Assembly (NCBI GenBank): GCA_947174965.1
Contig: CAMWKY010000053.1
Span: 1 to 10,450 of the forward strand
Origin: an uncultured Ruminococcus sp.
Lineage (GTDB): Bacteria > Bacillota > Clostridia > Oscillospirales > Ruminococcaceae
DNA: 10,450 nucleotides
Direction of reading: 5' to 3'
Part shown: positions 1-6,862 of the stretch, piece by piece
How the letters are laid out: the number at the start of each line of letters is the position of its first letter
How positions within the stretch are numbered: position 1 is the stretch's first letter
The notes under the pieces: generated by a model
Seen by the model: only the letters and a program-made list of their open reading frames with translations
Told to the model about the DNA's origin: nothing
Database searches by the model: none
Made by a program: the position numbers and the translations under genes

Positions 1-127
1 ATAACTCTATGCCCCAAATACCCTTGGGCTGCCAAACACCTATGCTTGATATTTATTTAACAAATACAGTGCTTTTATTAAGTTTGTATCATCTAACTTA
101 AATTTGGAATAACATTACAAAAAAATG

Positions 128-156
128 TTTACAAATCAGATATTTTGTGTTATAAT
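128..156 (+). promoter_or_regulatory. Sigma-A promoter of the PFOR gene
   Basis: A -35 box TTTACA (128-133) and a perfect -10 box TATAAT (151-156) are separated by exactly 17 bases. A TGT triplet directly before the -10 makes it an extended -10. A run of A residues (about 118-125) just upstream could act as an UP element. Transcription should start near 163, giving a leader of about 67 nt. No other promoter of this quality lies upstream. The match to the housekeeping consensus suits a highly expressed central-metabolism gene. Confidence 0.85.
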
Positions 157-166
157 GTTATACGAA

Positions 167-194
167 GTTATTAAGCGTTTTTTACGCTCGTAAC
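167..194 (+). other. Small hairpin in the PFOR mRNA leader
   Basis: An inner stem AGCGT (174-178) / ACGCT (184-188) closes a loop of five T residues, and an outer GTTA (167-170) / TAAC (191-194) pair can extend it across an internal loop. It sits at the 5' end of the predicted transcript, well before the GGAGG ribosome site at 216-220. It could protect the 5' end of the mRNA. It matches no riboswitch I recognise and is not followed by a terminator-like T run, so a regulatory role is only a guess. Confidence 0.3.
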
Positions 195-229
195 CGTTTT
201 GAAAAAATTTTTAATGGAGGTCATTACCA

Positions 230-3200
230 ATGGCAATCAAAAGAAAAATGAAAACCATGGACGGTAATAACGCTGCTGCTTGGGTTTCATATCCATTTAC
301 TGACGTAGCTGCTATTTACCCAATCACACCATCATCTGTTATGGCTGAAGTTACTGACAGCTGGTCTGCAAAAGACAAGAAAAATCTTTTCGGACAGCCT
401 GTTACTGTTGCAGAAATGCAGTCAGAAGCAGGTGCAGCCGGCACAGTTCATGGCTCACTTTCAGCAGGTGCTTTGACAACTACATATACAGCATCACAGG
501 GTCTTCTCCTTATGATTCCTAATATGTACAAAATCGCAGGTGAACTTCTTCCGAATGTAATTCACGTTTCAGCCCGCTGTGTATCTTCACACGCTCTTAA
601 CATCTTCGGCGACCATTCAGACGTTTATGCCTGCCGTCAGACAGGTTATGCAATGCTCTGTTCAGGTTCAGCGCAGGAAGTTATGGATTTAGGTGCTGTT
701 GCTCATCTTTCAACAATCAAAGGCAGAGTTCCTTTCCTCCACTTCTTCGACGGTTTCCGTACATCACACGAAATTCAGAAGATTGAAACATGGGACGACG
801 AGACACTTCTCGGTCTTCTTGATAAAGATGCCGCACAGAGATTCAGAGATAAGGCTCTCCACCCTGAAACACCTGTTCTCCGTGGTTCAGCTCAGAATCC
901 TGACATCTTCTTCCAGGCTCGTGAGGCTTGCAACAAATACTATGATGCACTCCCTGCAATAGTTGAAGATTACATGAATAAGGTTAATGAACTTATCGGC
1001 ACAGATTACAAGCTCTTTAACTACTATGGTGCTTCTGATGCTGAACACATCATCATTGCTATGGGTTCAGTAAATGAGACAATCGAAGAAACTATTGATT
1101 ATCTCAATGCACAGGGCGGTAAATACGGTCTTGTTAAGGTTAGACTTTACAGACCTTTCGTTGCTGAAAAGCTTGTTGAAGTTATCCCTGAAACTGTAAA
1201 GAGAATTTCAGTTCTTGACAGAACAAAAGAACCTGGTTCACTTGGCGAGCCACTCTATCTTGATGTAGTTGCTGCTCTTAAGGGTACAAAGTTCAATGAT
1301 ACTCCGATTTTCACAGGTCGTTACGGTCTTGGTTCAAAAGATACAGTTCCGGCACAGATTGTTGCTGTATTCAAGAATACAGAAAAGCCACGTTTCACAA
1401 TTGGTATTGAAGATGATGTTACAAATCTCTCACTTCCGCTTGAAGCAAACCCTGATTCTGCTCCGGCAGGTACAACAGCTTGTAAATTCTGGGGTCTTGG
1501 TTCAGACGGTACAGTCGGCGCAAACAAGAACTCTATCAAGATTATCGGTGACCATACAGACCTCTATGCACAGGCTTATTTTGCATATGACTCTAAGAAA
1601 TCAGGCGGTGTAACTATTTCTCACCTCCGTTTCGGTAAGACACCTATCAAATCAACATACCTTATCAACAAGGCTGATTTCGTAGCTTGTCATAATCAGA
1701 GCTATATTGATAAATATGATATGGTTTCTGACATCAAGCCGGGCGGTACATTCCTCCTTAACACAATATGGGATATGGACGGTCTTGAAGCTAATCTTCC
1801 TGGACAGGTTAAGAGATATATCGCTCAGAACAATATTAATTTCTACACAATCAACGGCGTTAAGCTTGGTGAAGAAACAGGCATGGGAACAAGAATTAAT
1901 ACAATTCTCCAGTCTGCTTTCTTTAAGCTTGCTGACATCATTCCTTTTGAAGATGCTGTTAAGTATATGAAAGCTGCTGCTGAAGCATCATACAGCAAAA
2001 AAGGTCAGGACGTTGTTGAAAAGAACTGGAATGCTATTGATGCAGGTCACCAGAACATAGTTAAGATTGATGTACCAGATTCATGGAAAGATGCTGCTGA
2101 TACACAAATGGGTATGGCTGCTGTTTCATGTGATAATAAGGAACTTCAGGACTATGTAAACAATATCCAGATTCCTTGCAATGCTCAGAAGGGTGACACA
2201 CTTCCTGTTTCTACATTTGTAGATATGGCAGACGGTACATTCCCACAGGGTTCAGCTGCATTTGAAAAGCGTGGTATCGCTGTTAAAGTTCCTGCTTGGA
2301 TTCCTGAAAATTGTATTCAGTGTAATCAGTGTGCTTACGTTTGTCCGCACGCTGTAATCAGACCTGTTGCAATGACACCTGACGAAGTTGCTGCTGCACC
2401 GGCTGCTACAAAGTCCCTCGACTTCAAACCAGCTGTCGGCGACCTTAAGTTCGTTATGACTGTTTCAACTCTTGACTGTACAGGCTGCGGCGTTTGTGCT
2501 AATGTTTGTCCTGCTAAGAATAAGGCACTCGTTATGGAGCCTATCGCTTCACAGATGGAACAGCAGGAAGTATTCAACTATGGTGTTACAATTGACGAAA
2601 AGCCGGAAGTTGCTGCTAAATTCAAGGCTACAACTGTTAAGGGTTCACAGTTCAGACAGCCGCTTCTTGAGTTCTCAGGTGCTTGTGCTGGTTGTGGTGA
2701 AACTCCATACGCTAAGCTTGTTACACAGCTCTTTGGTGACAGAATGATGATTGCTAACGCTACAGGCTGTTCATCAATCTGGGGCGGTTCTGCACCTTCA
2801 ACTCCATACACTGTAAACAAACAGGGCAGAGGTCCTGCATGGAGCAACTCACTCTTTGAGGACAACGCAGAATTTGGCTATGGTATGTATCTCGCACAGG
2901 AAACACTCCGTAAGAGAGTTACAGACAAGGTTATTGCACTTCAGGCTAAAGCTGAAAAGGAAGAAGTAAAGACTGCTATTGCTGAATACCTTGACACATA
3001 TAATGACGGTGCTGCTAATGCTGTTGCTACAGATAAGCTTGTTGCTGTTCTCGAAGCTTGCGGTTGTGATGATGCTAAGGCAATTCTTGCTGAAAAGCTT
3101 TATCTCTCAAAGAAATCACAGTGGATATTCGGTGGAGACGGCTGGGCTTACGACATCGGTTTCGGCGGTCTTGACCACGTAATCGCATCAGGCAAGAATG

Positions 3201-3775
3201 TTAATATCCTTGTATTTGATACAGAAGTTTACTCAAATACAGGCGGACAGGCTTCAAAGTCTACACCTACTGGTGCTATTGCACAGTTTGCTGCTGCTGG
3301 TAAGGTTGTAAAGAAGAAAGACCTTGCAGGTATTGCAATGAGCTATGGTTATGTATATGTTGCACACGTTGCTATGGGTGCTGACATGAATCAGTGTATC
3401 AAGGCATTTGCTGAAGCTGAAGCTTATGACGGTCCATCAATTGTTATTGCATATGCTCCATGTATTAACCACGGTATCAAGACAGGTATGGCTACTGCTC
3501 AGGCAGAGGAAAAGAAAGCTGTACAGGCTGGTTACTGGCATCTCTACAGATACAACCCTGCACTCAAAGAAGAAGGCAAGAATCCATTTACTCTTGACTC
3601 AAAAGCACCTAATACTGAAGAATACAAAAACTTCCTTATGGGTGAAGTACGTTATAATTCACTTGCTCGCTCAAATCCTGAAAGAGCAGAAAAACTCTTT
3701 GATGCTGCTGTTGCTAATGCTAAGGACAGATATGACTATCTTACAAAGCTTACAACACTTTACGGTCAGGACTAA
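230..3775 (+). CDS. nifJ: Pyruvate:ferredoxin (flavodoxin) oxidoreductase, single-chain
   Basis: Catalyses oxidative decarboxylation of pyruvate with CoA to acetyl-CoA, CO2 and reduced ferredoxin; cytoplasmic and oxygen-sensitive. The 1181 residues carry the whole fused architecture in order: the N-terminal domain with YPITPSS (30-36, pyruvate-binding Thr) and the HVSARC segment with Arg116; the central domain with the EKR-type region (about 437-500); two 4Fe-4S motifs with Cys695/698/701/705 and Cys750/753/756/760; and the thiamine-diphosphate domain with CAGCGE (819-824), GGDGWAYDIG (968-977) and YSNTGGQ (1001-1007). The proximal cluster should use Cys819, 822, 847 and 1078, which keeps the spacing known from the Desulfovibrio africanus enzyme (812, 815, 840, 1071). 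The protein is slightly shorter than that 1232-residue enzyme, at the C-terminus. The start has GGAGG (216-220) 9 bases upstream. It has its own promoter and terminator, so it is probably monocistronic. Confidence 0.97.
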   Translation: MAIKRKMKTMDGNNAAAWVSYPFTDVAAIYPITPSSVMAEVTDSWSAKDKKNLFGQPVTVAEMQSEAGAAGTVHGSLSAGALTTTYTASQGLLLMIPNMYKIAGELLPNVIHVSARCVSSHALNIFGDHSDVYACRQTGYAMLCSGSAQEVMDLGAVAHLSTIKGRVPFLHFFDGFRTSHEIQKIETWDDETLLGLLDKDAAQRFRDKALHPETPVLRGSAQNPDIFFQAREACNKYYDALPAIVEDYMNKVNELIGTDYKLFNYYGASDAEHIIIAMGSVNETIEETIDYLNAQGGKYGLVKVRLYRPFVAEKLVEVIPETVKRISVLDRTKEPGSLGEPLYLDVVAALKGTKFNDTPIFTGRYGLGSKDTVPAQIVAVFKNTEKPRFTIGIEDDVTNLSLPLEANPDSAPAGTTACKFWGLGSDGTVGANKNSIKIIGDHTDLYAQAYFAYDSKKSGGVTISHLRFGKTPIKSTYLINKADFVACHNQSYIDKYDMVSDIKPGGTFLLNTIWDMDGLEANLPGQVKRYIAQNNINFYTINGVKLGEETGMGTRINTILQSAFFKLADIIPFEDAVKYMKAAAEASYSKKGQDVVEKNWNAIDAGHQNIVKIDVPDSWKDAADTQMGMAAVSCDNKELQDYVNNIQIPCNAQKGDTLPVSTFVDMADGTFPQGSAAFEKRGIAVKVPAWIPENCIQCNQCAYVCPHAVIRPVAMTPDEVAAAPAATKSLDFKPAVGDLKFVMTVSTLDCTGCGVCANVCPAKNKALVMEPIASQMEQQEVFNYGVTIDEKPEVAAKFKATTVKGSQFRQPLLEFSGACAGCGETPYAKLVTQLFGDRMMIANATGCSSIWGGSAPSTPYTVNKQGRGPAWSNSLFEDNAEFGYGMYLAQETLRKRVTDKVIALQAKAEKEEVKTAIAEYLDTYNDGAANAVATDKLVAVLEACGCDDAKAILAEKLYLSKKSQWIFGGDGWAYDIGFGGLDHVIASGKNVNILVFDTEVYSNTGGQASKSTPTGAIAQFAAAGKVVKKKDLAGIAMSYGYVYVAHVAMGADMNQCIKAFAEAEAYDGPSIVIAYAPCINHGIKTGMATAQAEEKKAVQAGYWHLYRYNPALKEEGKNPFTLDSKAPNTEEYKNFLMGEVRYNSLARSNPERAEKLFDAAVANAKDRYDYLTKLTTLYGQD

Positions 3776-3792
3776 TTCCATGAACTGATGAT

Positions 3793-3828
3793 AAATCCTC
3801 GTTCACTATGCTGGACGGGGATTTTTTT
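3793..3828 (+). terminator. Intrinsic terminator after the PFOR gene
   Basis: The arms 3793-3804 and 3813-3824 pair over 12 positions with two T-G wobbles, close an 8-base loop, and run directly into seven T residues (3822-3828). It begins 17 bases after the PFOR stop codon and ends about 20 bases before the next start codon. It should separate PFOR from the following two genes, although some readthrough may supply them because no clear promoter lies between. Confidence 0.9.
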
Positions 3829-3847
3829 CTGAAAGGACTGAAATATC

Positions 3848-4270
3848 ATGAACTTTATTGACAAGGCTTTTGAAAATCGTCTTCAATGTGATGATTTTTT
3901 ACGTGAAATAATGCTTAATATTTATTCGCATTCGGAAATCAGGGATATTATTATAAACTATCCGCAATTTGTAGCTGATGCAATTGCAATTATTGACTAT
4001 GATACAGATTTAGCAATGGACGGTGATATATTTGTAAATGACAGCGACAAATACCCTGATATTATAACAGCACTGCATAATTGCGGAATTGATAATGATG
4101 TTGAAATTTTACAGCAGTTAAATGATTTATTCAATAATAATGAAGATGTGTTCTGGAATGAATTTGATACTTTGTATAGTAAATTGACGTGGAATACAGA
4201 TATTTACAGATTCTGGAAACTGGTTAAGAATTATATCAGCAATTCATTAAGTGATTTTTATGGGACGTGA
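3848..4270 (+). CDS. Small acidic protein, possibly DUF4375/DMP19-related
   Basis: A 140-residue soluble protein without signal peptide or membrane segment, rich in Asp, Glu and Asn. I do not recognise it with certainty. The middle (about 38-98) has the flow of DUF4375/DMP19 proteins: a helix, then a DG...N segment (58-64, MDGDIFV) where that family has its NGG...N motif, then a helix ending in LHNCGI where the family has an ALxxIGA stretch. The C-terminal part (103-130, WNEF...FWKLVKNYI) resembles the family's final helices. The key NGG is not intact, so this is a weak, remembered similarity and not a domain hit. AAGGA (3833-3837) lies 10 bases before the ATG. The stop codon is 4 bases before the next gene's chosen start, so the two are likely co-transcribed. 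Function unknown; DUF4375 itself has no settled biochemical role. Confidence 0.85.
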   Translation: MNFIDKAFENRLQCDDFLREIMLNIYSHSEIRDIIINYPQFVADAIAIIDYDTDLAMDGDIFVNDSDKYPDIITALHNCGIDNDVEILQQLNDLFNNNEDVFWNEFDTLYSKLTWNTDIYRFWKLVKNYISNSLSDFYGT

Positions 4271-4274
4271 TAAA

Positions 4275-4817
4275 ATGCTGATGATTTCCATAAAAGATAT
4301 TCCGAAAAAAGAACAGCATACCCATGCACACAATCTTCTGCGTGAGTGCCTAAAACCATTCAATATAGATTACTCCGAAAGTATAGCAATAACAAAGAAC
4401 AGATACGGCAAGCCGTCACTTACTGAATATCCCAATATAAAGTACAATATCTCACACGCCGACGGCATAGCATCTTGTATTATTTCTGATGTTGAGTGCG
4501 GTATCGACTGTGAGAATGTCCGTGAATACCGCCCGAATGTATTAAAACGTGCTTTTTCTGATGACGAAAGAAATATGATTCTCTCTGCACCTGAAAATCA
4601 GCGTGATTTACTGTTTTTCAGTTTGTGGACGCTCAAAGAATCGTACATAAAAGCTATCGGAATCGGTCTTTCGTTTCCGTTGAATGAGGTAAATTTTTCG
4701 TTTGCGGACGGTAAAATCATCTCAAACATAAAAAACTACAGATTCAGGCAATATATATTAAAAGACAAAAAGTACATTGTGTCTATTTGTGAACAAATTG
4801 TAAACATTTCCGCTTAA
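4275..4817 (+). CDS. Sfp-type 4'-phosphopantetheinyl transferase
   Basis: Transfers 4'-phosphopantetheine from coenzyme A to a serine on a carrier protein, turning apo-ACP or apo-PCP into the holo form; cytoplasmic. From this start (180 aa) the family signatures are all visible: GKPSL (45-49), YNISHADG (57-64), GIDCE (76-80) whose Asp78 and Glu80 correspond to the Mg-binding pair of Sfp, and WTLKESYIKAIGIGL (118-132) with Glu122 as the third metal ligand and Lys121 conserved. It is shorter than Sfp (224 aa) at the C-terminus. Start choice: the frame is open back to GTG 4251 and ATG 4260, both overlapping the preceding gene, but ATG 4275 gives the usual short beta-strand N-terminus (MISIKDI), has a weak GGGA 9 bases upstream and leaves a 4-base gap. 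No carrier protein, PKS or NRPS gene lies in the window, so the substrate is unknown. Confidence 0.93.
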   Translation: MLMISIKDIPKKEQHTHAHNLLRECLKPFNIDYSESIAITKNRYGKPSLTEYPNIKYNISHADGIASCIISDVECGIDCENVREYRPNVLKRAFSDDERNMILSAPENQRDLLFFSLWTLKESYIKAIGIGLSFPLNEVNFSFADGKIISNIKNYRFRQYILKDKKYIVSICEQIVNISA

Positions 4818-4819
4818 TC

Positions 4820-4848
4820 TTGACTTTTTGCTTCAAAAGGATTATACT
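4820..4848 (+). promoter_or_regulatory. Sigma-A promoter of htpG
   Basis: TTGACT (4820-4825) and TATACT (4843-4848) are separated by exactly 17 bases, each box one base away from consensus. The -35 begins 2 bases after the stop codon of the phosphopantetheinyl transferase gene. The expected start point (about 4855) falls inside the CIRCE element, which is the usual layout for HrcA repression. I see no terminator between the transferase gene and this promoter, so low-level readthrough into htpG is possible. Confidence 0.9.
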
Positions 4849-4883
4849 ATTATTAGCACTCAAAGGTGGAGAGTGCTAATAAT
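4849..4883 (+). promoter_or_regulatory. CIRCE operator (HrcA binding site) in front of htpG
   Basis: The core TTAGCACTC-N9-GAGTGCTAA at 4853-4879 is a perfect match to the CIRCE consensus, and the palindrome extends to 13-base perfect arms (4849-4861 and 4871-4883) around the 9-base spacer. CIRCE is bound by the repressor HrcA, which is released on heat stress. The element begins at the last base pair of the -10 box and covers the predicted start point, so bound HrcA would block initiation. It ends 20 bases before the htpG start codon, and the ribosome site GGAG (4890-4893) lies between. Confidence 0.97.
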
Positions 4884-4903
4884 TTTACTGGAGATGTTGA
4901 AAA

Positions 4904-6808
4904 ATGGAAACTAAACAATTCAAGGCTGAATCACAGAAACTTCTTGATATGATGATTCACTCAATCTACACACATAAGGAAATTTTCCTCCGTGAACTTA
5001 TTTCAAATGCAAGTGACGCTATAGACAAGCTTTATTTCAAGTCTCTTACAGATGACAAAGTGGGTCTTAACAAGCAGGATTTCGCAATCTGGATTTCTGC
5101 TGATAAGGAAAATAACACTCTCAAGATTACTGATAACGGTATCGGCATGACTGCTGAAGAACTTGAAAACAATCTGGGTACAATTGCAAGCAGTGGCTCA
5201 CTTAAATTCAAGAGTGAAAACAATCTTACAGAAGAAAGTCAGATTATCGGACAGTTTGGTGTCGGATTCTATTCTGCATTTATGGTTGCAAAGAAAGTTA
5301 CTGTAATTTCCAAAGCTTATGGCTCTGATACGGCTTATAAGTGGGAGTCGGAAGGCGTTGACGGCTACACAATTTCTGAAACTGAAAAAGAAAGCGTGGG
5401 AACAGAAATCACTCTTGAACTTATTGAAGATACAGAGGACGAGAAATACAGCGAGTTCCTTGACACATACCGCATAAAAGGTCTTATCAGCAAGTATTCT
5501 GATTATATCCGTTTCCCTATTAAAATGGAAGTTACTCACAGCAGACCTGTTGAACAGACCGAAGAAGAAAAAAGTGCAGGAAAAGCACCTGAATATGAAG
5601 AATATACCGAAGTTGAAACTCTCAACAGCATGATTCCACTTTGGAAGAAAAGCAAGTCTGAACTTAAAGAAGAAGATTACAAGCATTTCTATACAGAAAA
5701 GTTCTATGATTACAATGACCCTCTGAAATATTCTCATGTAATAAATGAGGGTATGCCAAGCTATAATGCACTCTTGTATATTCCGTCGAAAGCTCCGTTT
5801 GATTTCTATTCAAAAGAGTATGAAAAAGGTTTACAGCTTTATTCAAACGGCGTATTAATCATGGAAAAATGTGCTGATTTGCTCCCTGATTATTTCGGAT
5901 TTGTAAAGGGTCTTGTTGACAGTGAGGACTTATCGCTCAATATTTCCCGTGAAATGCTCCAGCACGACAGACAGCTGAAAGTTATTGCAAAGAGTATTGA
6001 AAAAACTGTCAGCAATGAACTCAAAGATATGATTAAAAATGAACGTGAAAAATATGAGGAGTTTTGGAAAGCTTTTGGTTTACAGCTTAAATTCGGTGTA
6101 TACAGCGACTATGGCATGAACAAGGACAAGTTGCAGGATTTACTCCTTTTCACATCATCAAACGGAAAACTTGTTACACTTGACGAATACGTTACAGCTA
6201 TGAGCGAGGAGCAGAAGTATATATACTATGCTACTGGCGAAAGCATTGCACGTATTGAACAGCTTCCGCAGACTGAACTTGTAAAAGACAAGGGATTTGA
6301 AATTCTCTATCTTACAGATAATGTTGACGAGTTTGCAATAAAAACTCTCATGAAGTACAAGGAAAAAGAGTTCAGAAATGTATCTGCTGATGATTTAGGT
6401 ATCGAAGATTCAAAGAGTGAAGAAGAAGTCAAGGCAAAAGAAGAAGAAAATGCTGATATGCTTAAAGATATGGCTGAATTAATCGGCGAAGAAAAGGTTG
6501 CAAAGGTTATTATTTCAAAGCGTCTTAAGTCTCACCCTGTATGCCTTACAAGTGAGGGTGAAATTACTCTTGAAATGGAAAAGGTGCTTAACTCCATGCC
6601 TGGCGACCAGAAAGTAAAGGCAAAGAGAGTTCTTGAAATCAATCCCGAACATGAAATTTTCGGAAAACTCCAGTCCGTTTCAGATTCAGGCGATAAGGAC
6701 AAGCTTGCTAAATATGCAAATCTTCTCTACACTCAGGCACTTCTTATTGAAGGTATGCCTGTTGAAAATCCTGTTGAATTTTCTAACATGATTTGTGAAT
6801 TGATGTAA
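4904..6808 (+). CDS. htpG: Molecular chaperone HtpG (bacterial Hsp90)
   Basis: ATP-dependent dimeric chaperone that remodels client proteins in the cytoplasm, often with DnaK. All 634 residues of a full-length family member are present. The GHKL ATPase domain shows [13 protein letters not shown] (31-43), DNGIGM (77-82), GTIASSG (92-98), the lid segment [13 protein letters not shown] (116-128) and GTEITLEL (166-173). The middle domain has LNISREML (345-352), whose Arg349 is the ATP-sensing arginine. A charged linker-like stretch lies at 216-236, and another Glu/Lys-rich run at 501-517 leads into the C-terminal dimerisation domain, which ends near [17 protein letters not shown] (4890-4893) is 10 bases upstream of the ATG. 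The gene has its own promoter and CIRCE operator, and ends just before a terminator shared with the converging GH94 gene. Confidence 0.97.
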   Translation: METKQFKAESQKLLDMMIHSIYTHKEIFLRELISNASDAIDKLYFKSLTDDKVGLNKQDFAIWISADKENNTLKITDNGIGMTAEELENNLGTIASSGSLKFKSENNLTEESQIIGQFGVGFYSAFMVAKKVTVISKAYGSDTAYKWESEGVDGYTISETEKESVGTEITLELIEDTEDEKYSEFLDTYRIKGLISKYSDYIRFPIKMEVTHSRPVEQTEEEKSAGKAPEYEEYTEVETLNSMIPLWKKSKSELKEEDYKHFYTEKFYDYNDPLKYSHVINEGMPSYNALLYIPSKAPFDFYSKEYEKGLQLYSNGVLIMEKCADLLPDYFGFVKGLVDSEDLSLNISREMLQHDRQLKVIAKSIEKTVSNELKDMIKNEREKYEEFWKAFGLQLKFGVYSDYGMNKDKLQDLLLFTSSNGKLVTLDEYVTAMSEEQKYIYYATGESIARIEQLPQTELVKDKGFEILYLTDNVDEFAIKTLMKYKEKEFRNVSADDLGIEDSKSEEEVKAKEEENADMLKDMAELIGEEKVAKVIISKRLKSHPVCLTSEGEITLEMEKVLNSMPGDQKVKAKRVLEINPEHEIFGKLQSVSDSGDKDKLAKYANLLYTQALLIEGMPVENPVEFSNMICELM

Positions 6809-6816
6809 AAAATAAA

Positions 6817-6844
6817 GGGAGCATTTCATTTTCTGAATGCTCCC
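6817..6844. terminator. Bidirectional terminator between htpG and the GH94 gene
   Basis: A perfect 9-bp stem, GGGAGCATT (6817-6825) with AATGCTCCC (6836-6844), closes a 10-base loop. On the plus strand a T-rich stretch follows (6845-6855). On the minus strand the A-rich stretch at 6807-6816 becomes a T run after the hairpin. It lies 8 bases after the htpG stop codon and 18 bases after the GH94 stop codon on the other strand, so it can end both converging transcripts. Confidence 0.88.
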
Positions 6845-6862
6845 ATATTATTTTTGTTACTA

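Noticed and set aside
13..28. Short inverted repeat CCCAA / TTGGG near the left edge
   Set aside because: Only 5 bp with a 6-base loop and no T run after it. It could be the end of a structure outside the window, but it supports no call. The rest of 1-127 shows no gene.
145..170. Possible Rex (redox repressor) operator at the PFOR promoter
   Set aside because: The TTGTGTTATAATG stretch has a Rex-like left end but no matching TTAACAA right half, so the palindrome fails.
159..171. Exact 13-base match to one arm of a loxP site (TATACGAAGTTAT) at the PFOR start point
   Set aside because: The partner arm expected 8 bases upstream (138-150) matches at only about 4 of 13 positions, so there is no recombination site. 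The half-site overlaps the promoter start region and is most likely coincidence.
3408..3788. Plus-strand open frame overlapping the 3' end of the PFOR gene
   Set aside because: Shadow of the PFOR frame: low-complexity Leu/Thr/Lys product with no ribosome site, lying over the conserved C-terminal domain.
4251..4274. Longer start (GTG 4251 or ATG 4260) for the phosphopantetheinyl transferase
   Set aside because: Both overlap the preceding gene and add residues not typical of the family; ATG 4275 fits the family N-terminus and has a weak ribosome site. ATG 4260 cannot be fully excluded.
5198..5737. Long minus-strand open frame of 179 codons inside htpG
   Set aside because: It is antisense to conserved HtpG coding sequence. 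The Phe-rich product reflects Glu and Lys codons read backwards, and no ribosome site precedes it.
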